Assembly: GCA_021799325.1 (NCBI GenBank)
Contig: JAJZAS010000014.1
Location: forward strand, 1-14,647
DNA: 14,647 nt
From: Bacillota bacterium
GTDB lineage: Bacteria; Bacillota; Bacilli; Alicyclobacillales; SLC66
Direction of reading: 5' to 3'
The position numbers and the translations under genes were made by a program. Shown piece by piece: positions 1 through 7,127 of this stretch. A model generated the notes under the pieces. It was given only the letters and a program-made list of their open reading frames with translations, was not told where the DNA came from and searched no databases. Position 1 is the first letter of the stretch; each line of letters starts with the position of its first letter.

Positions 1-21
1 ACTCTTTGAAACAATTCCTGT
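1..21 (-). other. Start of spacer downstream of holB
   Basis: These bases lie just after the holB stop codon. Read on the minus strand they contain AGGAATTG, a possible weak ribosome binding site for the next gene of the operon. In B. subtilis that gene is yaaT (PSP1 domain), but no codon of it can be confirmed here because the window ends. Confidence 0.3.
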
Positions 22-900
22 TTATCGACCAAGCCCCTCATCCCTTCTTGAGGCATTGATTAAATAGGTTTCCCAGGCCAATTGCGCATTCACATGACTT
101 TGCAACTGCCTTCGAACCTGAAACGCTGCCATGGTTAATTCAGCATAACGATGAATGACCGCCGAATCGGTGGCTTTGCTCGCACGTTCGTGCAAATAGC
201 GAATTAACAGATCAGCAAAAGCCAGCGTTTGCAGCGCATTGAAGCTCCATTTTATCCATTTGTCAGAGACCAGATGCCAACCTGTTCGCGCTCCAGCAAA
301 TGCGGTATCGCCAAACTCCCTGACCAACTCCTGTAATTCTCCCCACTTCTCTTGATTATCAAATGAAAATACCTCAGATTCCTGTATATTTCCTGAAGCA
401 TTCAAATGATCCTCGGCAATTCGTAGCTGCTGAACCCGAGAGCGCAGAGTAGGCAACAGGGAAGATGGCGAGGTGGTCAAAAGCAGGAACAATCGTCCGG
501 CACTAGGTTCCTCAATCCATTTAAGAATGGCATTCGCTGCCTCCATCGTCAACTTATGCACATCCTCCATTACTAGCAGGTGTAACTGTCCACTCATTGA
601 TTTGAGGGTATCCGATTTGATGGCGGTGCGCATTTGCTGAATTTTTAAGCTGGCTCCATCCGGGACAAGCCATTCCAAATTCGGGTGATTGCCACTTCTG
701 ATTTGCAAACAAGAGGAACACTCTCCGCAAGCCACTCCATTTTGAGGATGCTCGCAAAAAAGAACGCCCACTGCCAAACGGGCAAATTCTTTTACGATTT
801 GTGAATGCTCGGCCACACAAAGGTAAGCGTGCGCCAAATGATCATCCTGATGCCACTTGTGCAATTGCTTAGCCCATTCACTAGCGTTCGTCGCATTCAC
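22..900 (-). CDS. holB: DNA polymerase III subunit delta' (clamp loader)
   Basis: This is the delta' subunit of the clamp loader, which helps load the sliding clamp onto primed DNA. The 292-residue length is normal for the family. The N-terminal AAA+ fold begins with HLAHAYL. The P-loop position (about residues 29-36) has lost the GxxGxGKT consensus, as expected for a non-hydrolysing delta'. A four-cysteine zinc module is visible at C49, C58, C61 and C64, followed by the degenerate Walker B region around MEDVHKL and a sensor-1 segment LLTTSPSSLLPTLRSR. The start is GTG, 24 bases after the yaaR stop, with only a weak AGAG-type binding site, so translation is probably coupled to yaaR. It is the last complete gene of the gin-yaaO-tmk-darA-yaaR-holB operon. 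Identity is secure from sequence and order; the exact start is slightly uncertain. Confidence 0.95.
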   Translation of the reverse strand: MNATNASEWAKQLHKWHQDDHLAHAYLCVAEHSQIVKEFARLAVGVLFCEHPQNGVACGECSSCLQIRSGNHPNLEWLVPDGASLKIQQMRTAIKSDTLKSMSGQLHLLVMEDVHKLTMEAANAILKWIEEPSAGRLFLLLTTSPSSLLPTLRSRVQQLRIAEDHLNASGNIQESEVFSFDNQEKWGELQELVREFGDTAFAGARTGWHLVSDKWIKWSFNALQTLAFADLLIRYLHERASKATDSAVIHRYAELTMAAFQVRRQLQSHVNAQLAWETYLINASRRDEGLGR

Positions 901-924
901 CTCATTCTCTTTTCATCAGTGCCT

Positions 925-1371
925 TTACGTATGAAGGCTGATCAACAGCCCTTTTACCTCGCCAACAATCTTTAACATTTGCAATGGTTCTTTTTGCCCT
1001 TTAATCACCAAATCAATTAAATCAATCAATTGGCGATCAATTTCCTCTACGACAGCATAGATTTTTTGCCTGCCAAAGCGATCGGTAGAAGTTTTGGCAG
1101 CGACAGAAAGACTGCCTTTAACGAGAATATCCAGATATTTTTTAACAGCTTGCCGATAGGCGTAAGCAGCATCCAGAGACTGAGAGGCAACCAGTACATC
1201 GCCTTTTTGATTCACTTCCTGCAATAACCGATCCAGTTCCGACCTTTGCTGATCAGACCCCGCCTCATCCAGCAACACCTGAAAAAGGTCCGCCTCATGC
1301 GCCTTTCCCGAGTCTGAGATGTTGACGCGTTCCGCTTTGACACTTTGACTGCCGTAACGGTTGATTTTCAA
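925..1371 (-). CDS. yaaR: YaaR family protein (DUF327)
   Basis: A small, soluble, mainly helical protein of the DUF327/YaaR family, whose biochemical function is not established. The start was set at the TTG at 1371 (protein begins LKINRYG) rather than the TTG two codons upstream, because the GGAGGG binding site at about 1378-1383 gives a normal spacing only for the inner TTG. The product is then 148 residues, close to the B. subtilis length. The conserved C-terminal block MLKIVGEVKGLLI and a charged, possibly coiled middle region (about residues 40-110) fit the family. It lies 21 bases after darA and 24 bases before holB in the same operon. No membrane segment or catalytic motif is seen. Confidence 0.9.
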   Translation of the reverse strand: MKINRYGSQSVKAERVNISDSGKAHEADLFQVLLDEAGSDQQRSELDRLLQEVNQKGDVLVASQSLDAAYAYRQAVKKYLDILVKGSLSVAAKTSTDRFGRQKIYAVVEEIDRQLIDLIDLVIKGQKEPLQMLKIVGEVKGLLISLHT

Positions 1372-1392
1372 TAACAACCCCTCCGCGCCAAG

Positions 1393-1722
1393 CTAGAAAT
1401 GCTCATACCTGTCCACAGGAACAACGAACACCGTAGCCCCCCCCACTTGGACGGAGACAGGATAGGAAACGTAAGACTCGACCTGATTGCCAAGCGGTGC
1501 GTTCGGTGTGACAAATTGTTCTCTTGACCGACAACTGTCCGCAATGATTTGTAAGAGGTGGTCCACACGCTCGTCTTCAATCCCTATTAAAAAAGTCGTG
1601 TTCCCAGCTCGCAAAAAACCTCCGGTAGTAGCCAACTTGGTGGCACGTATTTCATTCTTGATCAACTGCTCCGTCATCTTTGCCGCGTCTTTATCTTGCA
1701 CGATAGCAATGACTAACCGCAT
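1393..1722 (-). CDS. darA: Cyclic di-AMP receptor DarA (PII-like)
   Basis: A PII-like protein of 109 residues, the same length as B. subtilis DarA/YaaQ. That family forms trimers that bind cyclic di-AMP; the downstream target is not firmly known. The N-terminal strand MRLVIAIVQDKDA and the ligand-loop region at residues 32-43 (TTGGFLRAGNTT) are the family hallmarks; a second conserved patch, VQVGGATVFVVPVDRYE, ends the protein. The ATG at 1722 has a good GGGAGGT binding site upstream. The gene follows tmk by about 20 bases and precedes yaaR, the order seen in B. subtilis. Nothing is truncated. Identification by motif and synteny is strong; ligand binding is inferred from the family. Confidence 0.95.
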   Translation of the reverse strand: MRLVIAIVQDKDAAKMTEQLIKNEIRATKLATTGGFLRAGNTTFLIGIEDERVDHLLQIIADSCRSREQFVTPNAPLGNQVESYVSYPVSVQVGGATVFVVPVDRYEHF

Positions 1723-1743
1723 ATTCGGAGACCTCCCAGCCCA

Positions 1744-2421
1744 TCATAATTGGGTGACGGCTTGCCAAATGCGTTCTGTCAGTTCCTCTGATGACCTGTT
1801 TCCATCCACCCACAAATACCGCTCCGGTTCCAGTTCATATAAGGCTTTCAATCCTTGCCTTACCCGTTCATAAAAAGCAGGTCCCCTTCGCTCAATCCTA
1901 TCCTTGTTCTGTTGCCACTGTGCCCCTCGCTGACTAATCCGCTGCTCCGCGACACTGACCTCCACATCGATGATGATGGTCAGATCCGGAAGCCACCCCG
2001 CCACTGCAGGTTCATTGACCATTCTGACCAGTTCAGGTGTCATTCCTTCCGGTTGTAGACCGTATCCCTGATAAGCGATACTCGCATCGACAAACCGATC
2101 ACAGATCACATTAGTACCATTTTTAAGTGCTGGCACAATCACTTGTCTGACGTGTTCCGCGCGGGAAGCGGCGTAAAGGAACATTTCCGTATAGGAGTTC
2201 ATGTCCATCTCCGGACTTAAAAGGAGCGACCGTATGGCATCTCCGACCGGAGTCCCTCCAGGTTCACGCGTCATGATGCAAGGCTTTCCAGCCGACAAAA
2301 AACGCTCATGTAATTTTTGCACCTGCGTTGTTTTCCCTGAACCGTCAATACCTTCTATGGTGATGAAAACCGCTTGGTTACACCAAATGTTGTTTACCTT
2401 ATTCATTCGCCTAGAAACCAT
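1744..2421 (-). CDS. tmk: Thymidylate kinase
   Basis: This enzyme phosphorylates dTMP to dTDP with ATP and so feeds dTTP synthesis. The P-loop EGIDGSGKTT is at about residues 23-32, REPGGTPVGD at 52-61 binds the nucleotide, the DR motif is at D108-R109, and a LID region with several arginines spans about 165-180. The start was placed at the ATG at 2421 (MVSRRMNKV) because GGAAGGA lies five bases upstream. The inner ATG at 2406 overlaps the yaaO stop as ATGA but has a poorer AGG site. With the chosen start the protein has 225 residues, a little longer than the usual 205-215, and overlaps the end of yaaO by 19 bases, which suggests coupled translation. Function is secure; the start is not. Confidence 0.96.
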   Translation of the reverse strand: MVSRRMNKVNNIWCNQAVFITIEGIDGSGKTTQVQKLHERFLSAGKPCIMTREPGGTPVGDAIRSLLLSPEMDMNSYTEMFLYAASRAEHVRQVIVPALKNGTNVICDRFVDASIAYQGYGLQPEGMTPELVRMVNEPAVAGWLPDLTIIIDVEVSVAEQRISQRGAQWQQNKDRIERRGPAFYERVRQGLKALYELEPERYLWVDGNRSSEELTERIWQAVTQL

Positions 2422-3845
2422 GCACGTCCTTCCTCCGCGTTTGCGAGTCCATCCACGCGAAGCCCAAATGCCACACACTTTTTGATGTATTGTATCATAT
2501 TTGCCGTATACGCCTCACCGGGAAGTAGCAATGGAATCCCAGGAGGATAGAGGGTAATGGCGCTTGCGGCCCGTTTGCCAGGCAAATCTTCTAACGAAGC
2601 GAGGTGTTTGTTTTTTTTACTTGTATCAAAAGGCAACACTGCAGAATAGCGCGGAATCTCGTTCGACCATGACGACACATGACCCGCATGTGCTAACCGT
2701 GACCTCCCATGAAACACCTGATGAATCACCCGTATCACTTTTTCCATATCCCGCGTTGAATTGGCATAGGTCCATACGAGCAAAACATGCTCTTCATCAT
2801 ACAACTCGACAAAAACACCGGATTGCATGAAGGCGTTCGCCAACTGTTCTCCCGTGACTCCCCATTTAAGAGCCCATAAGGTCCATTTGAAAGGATCGCT
2901 CATCAAGCCTTCAAACCCCGCGTTAACCAAGCCTGGATAAGAGTCATTAAGTTGTTTTCGTGCTTCACTCAAGATGTCTAACATTTTTCCAATAAGGACA
3001 GGTCCTTCTACCATCAGTTGCGCCCTCGCCGCATCGATGGAAGCCAGCATCAGATAGGAAGGAGAACTAGTCTGAAACACCCGCAAATAGTGGCGGACAT
3101 TCTCGACGTCCACTTTATCTCCACAAACGTGCAATAGGGCGGTCTGGGTAAAGGCCGCCGTCATTTTGTGAGTGCTTTGCACCACCAAATCCGCCTTGGC
3201 ACTTACCGCTGAAAGAGGCAAATCCGGATGAAAAGCAAGGTGCGCCCCGTGCGCTTCGTCGACGATAACCTTCATTCCCGATGCGTGCGCCAAATGGACA
3301 ATGGAAGTGAGGTCTGGCACGATGCCATGGTAAGTGGGGCTGGTAATCACCACTGCGGTTGCCTCTGGGTATGCGTGGATAGCTGCCTCTATGTCCTGCG
3401 CATGGATAGCGCCAATAAGAGGGCCTATGTGACGTGGCAACACCGCCACCACTCTCGCCCTTGCCAGTTCCAGCGCATGCCAAACCGACTGGTGCGCATC
3501 ACGCCCAATAATCACCGTGTCCCCGGCATTGACGACCGCCATCACCGCCGCAAGGTTCCCGACCGTACTGCCATTCACGAGAAAAAATGCGGTATCGCTC
3601 CCCCACGCCATCGCGGCCAATTGTTCAGCCTCTTTGATTACGCCCTGAGGATGATGCAGGTCATCAAGCCCAGGTAGTTCTGTCGCATCTATTCTCGCAA
3701 GTGGCATTGCGTATTTTGCAAATTCAGACGCAAAACCTCGCCCTGCTTTATGGCCAGGAACATGCAGCGATGCGTTTTCGGTTGCCTGAAACTTCTCCAA
3801 TGCTTCTAAAATGGGGGTTCTCGATCCATCGTATAGGGTATCCAT
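2403..3845 (-). CDS. yaaO: Orn/Lys/Arg decarboxylase family protein YaaO
   Basis: A fold-type I pyridoxal-phosphate enzyme of the Orn/Lys/Arg decarboxylase family. Members decarboxylate basic amino acids and lead to polyamines; the substrate of YaaO itself cannot be read from sequence. Visible hallmarks are HVPGHKAGRG near residues 28-37, the cofactor phosphate region NGSTVGNL (91-98), DEAHGAH (196-202) in which the aspartate contacts the cofactor, and the Schiff-base lysine in STHK (K227). The ATG at 3845 gives 480 residues, equal to B. subtilis YaaO. An in-frame ATG at 3899 would run into gin and was rejected. The binding site before 3845 is weak; the start lies 17 bases after the gin stop, so coupling to gin is likely. 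The gene overlaps the start of tmk. Confidence 0.93.
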   Translation of the reverse strand: MDTLYDGSRTPILEALEKFQATENASLHVPGHKAGRGFASEFAKYAMPLARIDATELPGLDDLHHPQGVIKEAEQLAAMAWGSDTAFFLVNGSTVGNLAAVMAVVNAGDTVIIGRDAHQSVWHALELARARVVAVLPRHIGPLIGAIHAQDIEAAIHAYPEATAVVITSPTYHGIVPDLTSIVHLAHASGMKVIVDEAHGAHLAFHPDLPLSAVSAKADLVVQSTHKMTAAFTQTALLHVCGDKVDVENVRHYLRVFQTSSPSYLMLASIDAARAQLMVEGPVLIGKMLDILSEARKQLNDSYPGLVNAGFEGLMSDPFKWTLWALKWGVTGEQLANAFMQSGVFVELYDEEHVLLVWTYANSTRDMEKVIRVIHQVFHGRSRLAHAGHVSSWSNEIPRYSAVLPFDTSKKNKHLASLEDLPGKRAASAITLYPPGIPLLLPGEAYTANMIQYIKKCVAFGLRVDGLANAEEGRAWFLGE

Positions 3846-3862
3846 ACTTACAGTATAGCGTA

Positions 3863-4069
3863 CTAGGGGGTGACACGCTCCAAATGAAGGTCTTGCCATA
3901 AAAGTTGCAATCGCTCTACAAAAAAGCGATACTGCTCATCACCAGTATCGGTAGTGATGATTTCCTTTTCACACTCATTACAAATAAAATGTTGGAGCAA
4001 ATGTATTCCCTGCGCCTGATCCACCAGCTTACCGCATACCATACACTCATTTCGTGATTCCGCTCCCAT
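3863..4069 (-). CDS. csfB: Anti-sigma-G factor Gin (CsfB)
   Basis: A small zinc-binding protein of 68 residues of the Gin/CsfB family, which binds and inhibits sigma-G (and in B. subtilis also sigma-E) to keep the forespore and mother-cell programmes in order. Two CxxC pairs, C9/C12 and C30/C33, match the family's zinc knuckle. The segment FICNECEKEIITTD and the tail DEQYRFFVERLQLLW are characteristic. The ATG at 4069 is preceded by a GAAGGGA sequence at a rather long distance. It is the first gene of the operon leading to holB, as csfB is upstream of yaaO/tmk in B. subtilis, although xpaC and yaaN, present there, are missing here. A sigma-G/F-type promoter is proposed just upstream. This gene is good evidence for an endospore former. 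Confidence 0.93.
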   Translation of the reverse strand: MGAESRNECMVCGKLVDQAQGIHLLQHFICNECEKEIITTDTGDEQYRFFVERLQLLWQDLHLERVTP

Positions 4070-4119
4070 AAAGCTAGTGTCCCTTCTTTCCGTTTTACCA
4101 ATCTTTTTCTCCTAGCATT

Positions 4120-4149
4120 TAGTATGGCTCGCTCATCAGAAACTTAAAC
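4120..4149 (-). promoter_or_regulatory. Candidate sigma-G/sigma-F promoter of gin
   Basis: On the minus strand a -10 element CATACTA (4120-4126) exactly fits the sigma-G consensus. It follows an 18-base spacer after GTTTA (4145-4149), which matches four of five positions of the -35 core. It lies about 50 bases before the gin start. Forespore expression of csfB is known in B. subtilis, so the match makes biological sense, but it is a visual match only. Confidence 0.5.
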
Positions 4150-4163
4150 CTATCGCACGCATA

Positions 4164-4185
4164 GTCTATGTGTCAGTGCATAGAC
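4164..4185. repeat. Inverted repeat upstream of gin
   Basis: Perfect 7-base arms GTCTATG (4164-4170) and CATAGAC (4179-4185) with an 8-base centre. The left arm overlaps a second small palindrome, CATAGTCTATG (4160-4170). It lies between the upstream DUF1641 terminator and the proposed gin -35 element. There is no T-run, so it is not a terminator; it could be an operator. Confidence 0.4.
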
Positions 4186-4195
4186 GTGTGCCATC

Positions 4196-4222
4196 AAAAA
4201 AGCCGCCATAAGAATGGCAGCT
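4196..4222 (-). terminator. Rho-independent terminator after the DUF1641 gene
   Basis: On the minus strand AGCTGCCAT and ATGGCGGCT form a 9-base-pair stem (one G-T pair) with loop TCTT, followed at once by a run of T. It starts 36 bases after the DUF1641 stop codon and separates that gene from gin. Confidence 0.9.
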
Positions 4223-4257
4223 CTTGTCACCAAGGCATTTAAAAAGTGGGAGGTCTA

Positions 4258-5001
4258 TTATTTTTTGGACAATTTTGCTTCTTTAGCCGCAAGTTCGCTG
4301 AGGAAAGCAGCAGCAATGCGCAAGGACTTCTGCACGGTAGGATCTTTCAGGAAGCGCATCAAACCGAAAACGCCATAGTTGGTGGAATCTTTGTCTGCTT
4401 TGGATTTTGCTTCTTTGAAAACGCCGTAGTACTCGTTAAAGAGTTGACCCACCGGAAGCGTTGCATCGAAGACCGTCTTAATAAACAGCGGTAACAATTC
4501 CTGATCTGTCATCATTGGCTCAACTAGATCCACGCCAATCTCCAGCCAGTTGGTAAGTTTGACCAGCATCGGCAACTTATCAAGCAAGGTAAGTGCCGCT
4601 TTTAGTTTCTCCTCACTGAATGGCTCCGCAAGTTTTTGCGCGGTGGAAAATGCCAGATCGATGAACTCTTCATCCTTGATCATGGGCTCTACCAAGTCCA
4701 CACCAAGTTCAGCCACACTTAAAAGTTTGACAGCAGTCGGCAACTTGTCAGCCAGCGTCATGAGCGCACCTGCCATACCTGGCTTTGCCAATGCCTTCAT
4801 ACTGCTGAAAGCGTTATCAAGCAGTTCAGGATCCTTCACCATGGGTTCAATCAGATCCGTCCCCATTTCAAGCACAGTGAACATTTTTGCCATCGTCGGC
4901 ATTTTACTTAACACTGTGATGGTGGCTGTCTGAATTTCGGGATCATTCAGCATCCCCAACAGCACATCAATATTTTGGTCCACCGTTTGTGCTTCCGCCA
5001 T
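4258..5001 (-). CDS. DUF1641 protein with three internal repeats
   Basis: A 247-residue soluble, mostly helical protein. The C-terminal part (about residues 200-240, GVFGLMRFLKDPTVQKSL) matches the DUF1641 signature found in YrhD/YjgD-type proteins. The first 175 residues hold three copies of a unit with the pattern lP-K-E-GxDLvEPMxxD. Its prolines are at 35, 88 and 144 and its EPM triplets at 52, 105 and 161, a period of 53-56 residues. DUF1641 proteins often sit beside formate dehydrogenase or sulfide:quinone oxidoreductase genes, but neither is present here. No catalytic residues, signal peptide or membrane segment are visible. AAGGAGG lies 12 bases before the ATG, somewhat far. The gene is transcribed alone, divergent from the flippase and closed by its own terminator. 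Family assignment is fairly sure; function is unknown. Confidence 0.8.
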   Translation of the reverse strand: MAEAQTVDQNIDVLLGMLNDPEIQTATITVLSKMPTMAKMFTVLEMGTDLIEPMVKDPELLDNAFSSMKALAKPGMAGALMTLADKLPTAVKLLSVAELGVDLVEPMIKDEEFIDLAFSTAQKLAEPFSEEKLKAALTLLDKLPMLVKLTNWLEIGVDLVEPMMTDQELLPLFIKTVFDATLPVGQLFNEYYGVFKEAKSKADKDSTNYGVFGLMRFLKDPTVQKSLRIAAAFLSELAAKEAKLSKK

Positions 5002-5041
5002 CTCTTCCGATCTCCTCCTTAGAAAAATAAAGTTTCAAATC

Positions 5042-5061
5042 TATGAATTTTAACATTCATA
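5042..5061. repeat. 7-base inverted repeat over DUF1641 promoter
   Basis: TATGAATTTTAACATTCATA has perfect 7-base arms around a 6-base centre. Its centre coincides with the candidate -10 element of the DUF1641 promoter, a normal place for a repressor operator. No regulator gene is seen nearby. Confidence 0.35.
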
Positions 5062-5076
5062 TAAAAAATGTGTTAT
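5047..5076 (-). promoter_or_regulatory. Candidate promoter of DUF1641 gene
   Basis: On the minus strand TGT-TAAAAT forms an extended -10 (hexamer at 5047-5052). An 18-base spacer separates it from ATAACA (5071-5076), which matches four of six bases of the sigma-A -35. This would give a leader of roughly 40 bases. The region is AT-rich, so chance matches are possible. Confidence 0.4.
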
Positions 5077-5145
5077 TTAAATTTAACGCAAATTTCACTA
5101 AATGTCCAGTATTTCAAGATTGCATTTTCCTCTGAATGATTATTA

Positions 5146-5174
5146 CTGAAGGAAGTGTTGGTCTATGCTATACT
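5146..5174 (+). promoter_or_regulatory. Candidate sigma-A promoter of flippase gene
   Basis: An extended -10 TGC-TATACT (hexamer 5169-5174) sits 17 bases after a weak -35 CTGAAG (5146-5151). Transcription would begin near 5181, shortly before the AAGGAG binding site at 5192-5197. A second TATACT at 5186 is too close to the binding site to be useful. Confidence 0.5.
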
Positions 5175-5205
5175 ACGCGAAGGATTATACTAAGGAGAGA
5201 ACCGC

Positions 5206-6843
5206 ATGCGCGAGAATGGCACAGGTAAATTCGGTCGTGGTGCTTCCATCATGGTCGCCTCCGTTTTTATCTCTAAATTGCTGGGCCTGCTCGTCGTCGT
5301 GCCTCTTCAGAACATCATTGGCGGGTATGCTTACGGCATATACAGAATTGCCTATCCGCTGTATACGATCATGCTCACGTTGGCCACCATCGGATTCCCG
5401 CTCGCGCTGTCCAAAACCATCAGCCAATTATCGGCAGCTGGCAAGCATAGAGAAGCCTACACGACATTTCGCATCATTGGGCGGTATATGCTCATCTTTG
5501 GGATTCTCGCTTTTCTCCTCATGTGGTTTGGCGCCCCGCTTTATTTGACTCTCTCGCTACCCCAACACTCTGAATCACTAGAAGCAGCGGCAGTACCCGC
5601 CATTCACGCATTGGCGCCAGCGCTATTGTTACTGCCCTTTATCAGTATTGAGCGTGGGTATTTACAAGGCTACCTTCGCCTTGAGGCATCTGGCGCCTCT
5701 CAAGTGGTCGATCAAATCGGACGTGTGGCCTTTATTCTTCTTGGCACCATCGTAGCCGCCACTGCCGGGTTTCATCCTTCTACCAAAGCCGCCATTGCCA
5801 CTTTTGGCGCCACCGTGGGCGTCATTGGTGCTTTTTTACTGCTGCGGGTGTCTGTGCGCAAACTGCGTAGGGAAACCCAACGGAAATCGCGATTTTCTAA
5901 CTCCGCACCGCTCAAATCTGGCGCTGTGCTCAAAAATTTGTTTGTCTACGCATTGCCGATTGCCTCAGGGACACTCGTGCTGCCTCTTTCACAGGCGATT
6001 GACGCGTTTACGATCCCCAGGTTGCTTTTCGCAAATGGTGCGACGATGGTCAAGGCAATCACCGATTACGGCATCTACACAGGTGAAGCGCTGATTCTCA
6101 TGCAACTGCCGCTGTCATTCGCGAACGCCATTGGCGCTTCCATCATGCCAGCGCTGACAGAATCCCGGACCATCGGCAATAAAAAAATGACCAAAGTGCG
6201 ACTCCAAGCCTCTTTTAAGATGATGACATTCATGACCTTTCCCGCCGCTGTCACACTTGGCATTCTGGCCAGGCCAATCAATATCGCGCTTTTTTCCAGC
6301 ACCGCAGGGACAGAATCTATTGCCATTGCAGGTCTCATGAGTATTTTCAGCGCGCTGGAACTGGTCTCGACCTACATATTGCAAGGTTACGACAGGTTTT
6401 ATCTACCCGTAGTCCACATGGTCATTGGCGTGATCATCAAATTAGTGTTGAACATTGTCTTGGTTCCTAAGATGGGGATCAACGGGGCCGCCGTTGCAAG
6501 CACGGTCGGTTATGCCATTTCCTCCTGGCTCAACATGAGGAGCGTTCGCCGCTTTTCCAATCTGCCGATTAACTTTCCCAGCATGGCCTGGCGACCACTT
6601 GCAGCCTCCATCCTCGTCGGCGCCTGGTTTTTCCTGCTGCTGCGCGGCGTAAAAGTATTGCAGGAGTGGCAGCCATTGCTTGCCGCCACTCGTGGCGTTG
6701 CTCTGTTAATCGTTCTGATCGGCCTCTTTGTGGGGGCGCCAATCTATCTCTACTTTGCCATGAAGTTCAAGGCTGTGTCAGGAGATGAATTATCCAGAAT
6801 CCCTTTTATCGGCAAATACCTCGTTCGCCGCAGCAATGCCTAA
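5206..6843 (+). CDS. MurJ/SpoVB-type flippase (MOP superfamily)
   Basis: A 545-residue polytopic membrane protein of the MOP/MATE-like superfamily, in the branch that includes B. subtilis SpoVB, YtgP/MurJ and YabM. These proteins flip lipid-linked sugars, such as the peptidoglycan precursor lipid II, across the cytoplasmic membrane. Features are the N-terminal segment GASIMVASVFISKLLGLLVVV, then TIGFPLALSKTISQLSAAGK, the loop ISIERGYLQGYLRLEASGAS and LQGYDRFYLPV in the second half. About a dozen or more hydrophobic segments are spread along the whole length. AAGGAG lies eight bases before the ATG. It is on the opposite strand to most of the cluster, its stop overlaps the bofA stop by four bases, and it is divergent from the DUF1641 gene. 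A role in spore-cortex or wall synthesis is inferred from family and context; which paralogue it is cannot be decided. Confidence 0.85.
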   Translation: MRENGTGKFGRGASIMVASVFISKLLGLLVVVPLQNIIGGYAYGIYRIAYPLYTIMLTLATIGFPLALSKTISQLSAAGKHREAYTTFRIIGRYMLIFGILAFLLMWFGAPLYLTLSLPQHSESLEAAAVPAIHALAPALLLLPFISIERGYLQGYLRLEASGASQVVDQIGRVAFILLGTIVAATAGFHPSTKAAIATFGATVGVIGAFLLLRVSVRKLRRETQRKSRFSNSAPLKSGAVLKNLFVYALPIASGTLVLPLSQAIDAFTIPRLLFANGATMVKAITDYGIYTGEALILMQLPLSFANAIGASIMPALTESRTIGNKKMTKVRLQASFKMMTFMTFPAAVTLGILARPINIALFSSTAGTESIAIAGLMSIFSALELVSTYILQGYDRFYLPVVHMVIGVIIKLVLNIVLVPKMGINGAAVASTVGYAISSWLNMRSVRRFSNLPINFPSMAWRPLAASILVGAWFFLLLRGVKVLQEWQPLLAATRGVALLIVLIGLFVGAPIYLYFAMKFKAVSGDELSRIPFIGKYLVRRSNA

Positions 6844-7103
6844 AGCACCCATTTTTGAATCGCTGCAAGCGCCACTACTCCTGGCCAACCAAGCACGGCG
6901 GTTACTCCCACTGTGCCAACATTGACGGGAATATGCAGTCCCGCCGTTTTTCCCAAGTAATCAGTCAACAACAGTACACTGCCGCCAATGAGTAAATTGC
7001 GTAACAACCCGCCAAGTATAGCCCATGGCTTTTTCATAAAAAAATAAATCACGAAGACAAGCAAAACAATTCCCACAGCAGCCCAGATCATGGTTGGCGT
7101 CAT
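6840..7103 (-). CDS. bofA: Pro-sigma-K processing inhibitor BofA
   Basis: BofA is a small mother-cell membrane protein that, with SpoIVFA, holds the SpoIVFB protease inactive until the forespore signals, so delaying sigma-K activation. Two hydrophobic segments lie at about residues 4-24 and 28-48. The conserved C-terminal half includes HIPVNVGTVGVTAVLGWPGVVAL. The ATG at 7103 was chosen because AAGGGG lies about six bases upstream; it gives 87 residues, the B. subtilis length, whereas an upstream GTG at 7118 contains that binding site. It follows yaaL by about 24 bases and is likely co-transcribed with it from the sigma-E-like promoter near 7490. Its stop codon overlaps that of the convergent flippase gene. 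Confidence 0.93.
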   Translation of the reverse strand: MTPTMIWAAVGIVLLVFVIYFFMKKPWAILGGLLRNLLIGGSVLLLTDYLGKTAGLHIPVNVGTVGVTAVLGWPGVVALAAIQKWVL

Positions 7104-7127
7104 GTCAATCCCCTTCACATTCCGTGA

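Noticed and set aside
2422..2478. Upstream ATG start for tmk at 2478
   Set aside because: It would add 19 unconserved residues overlapping yaaO and lacks a ribosome binding site, while the ATG at 2421 has GGAAGGA at proper spacing.
3846..3899. Upstream ATG start for yaaO at 3899
   Set aside because: It lies within gin and adds 18 residues not expected in the family; the start at 3845 gives the usual 480 residues.
5071..5088. AT-rich imperfect palindrome GTTATTTAAATTTAAC
   Set aside because: Only the outer four bases pair in register; it is expected by chance in such AT-rich sequence.
7104..7118. GTG start for bofA at 7118
   Set aside because: The AAGGGG binding site for the ATG at 7103 lies inside that extension, and 87 residues is the family length.
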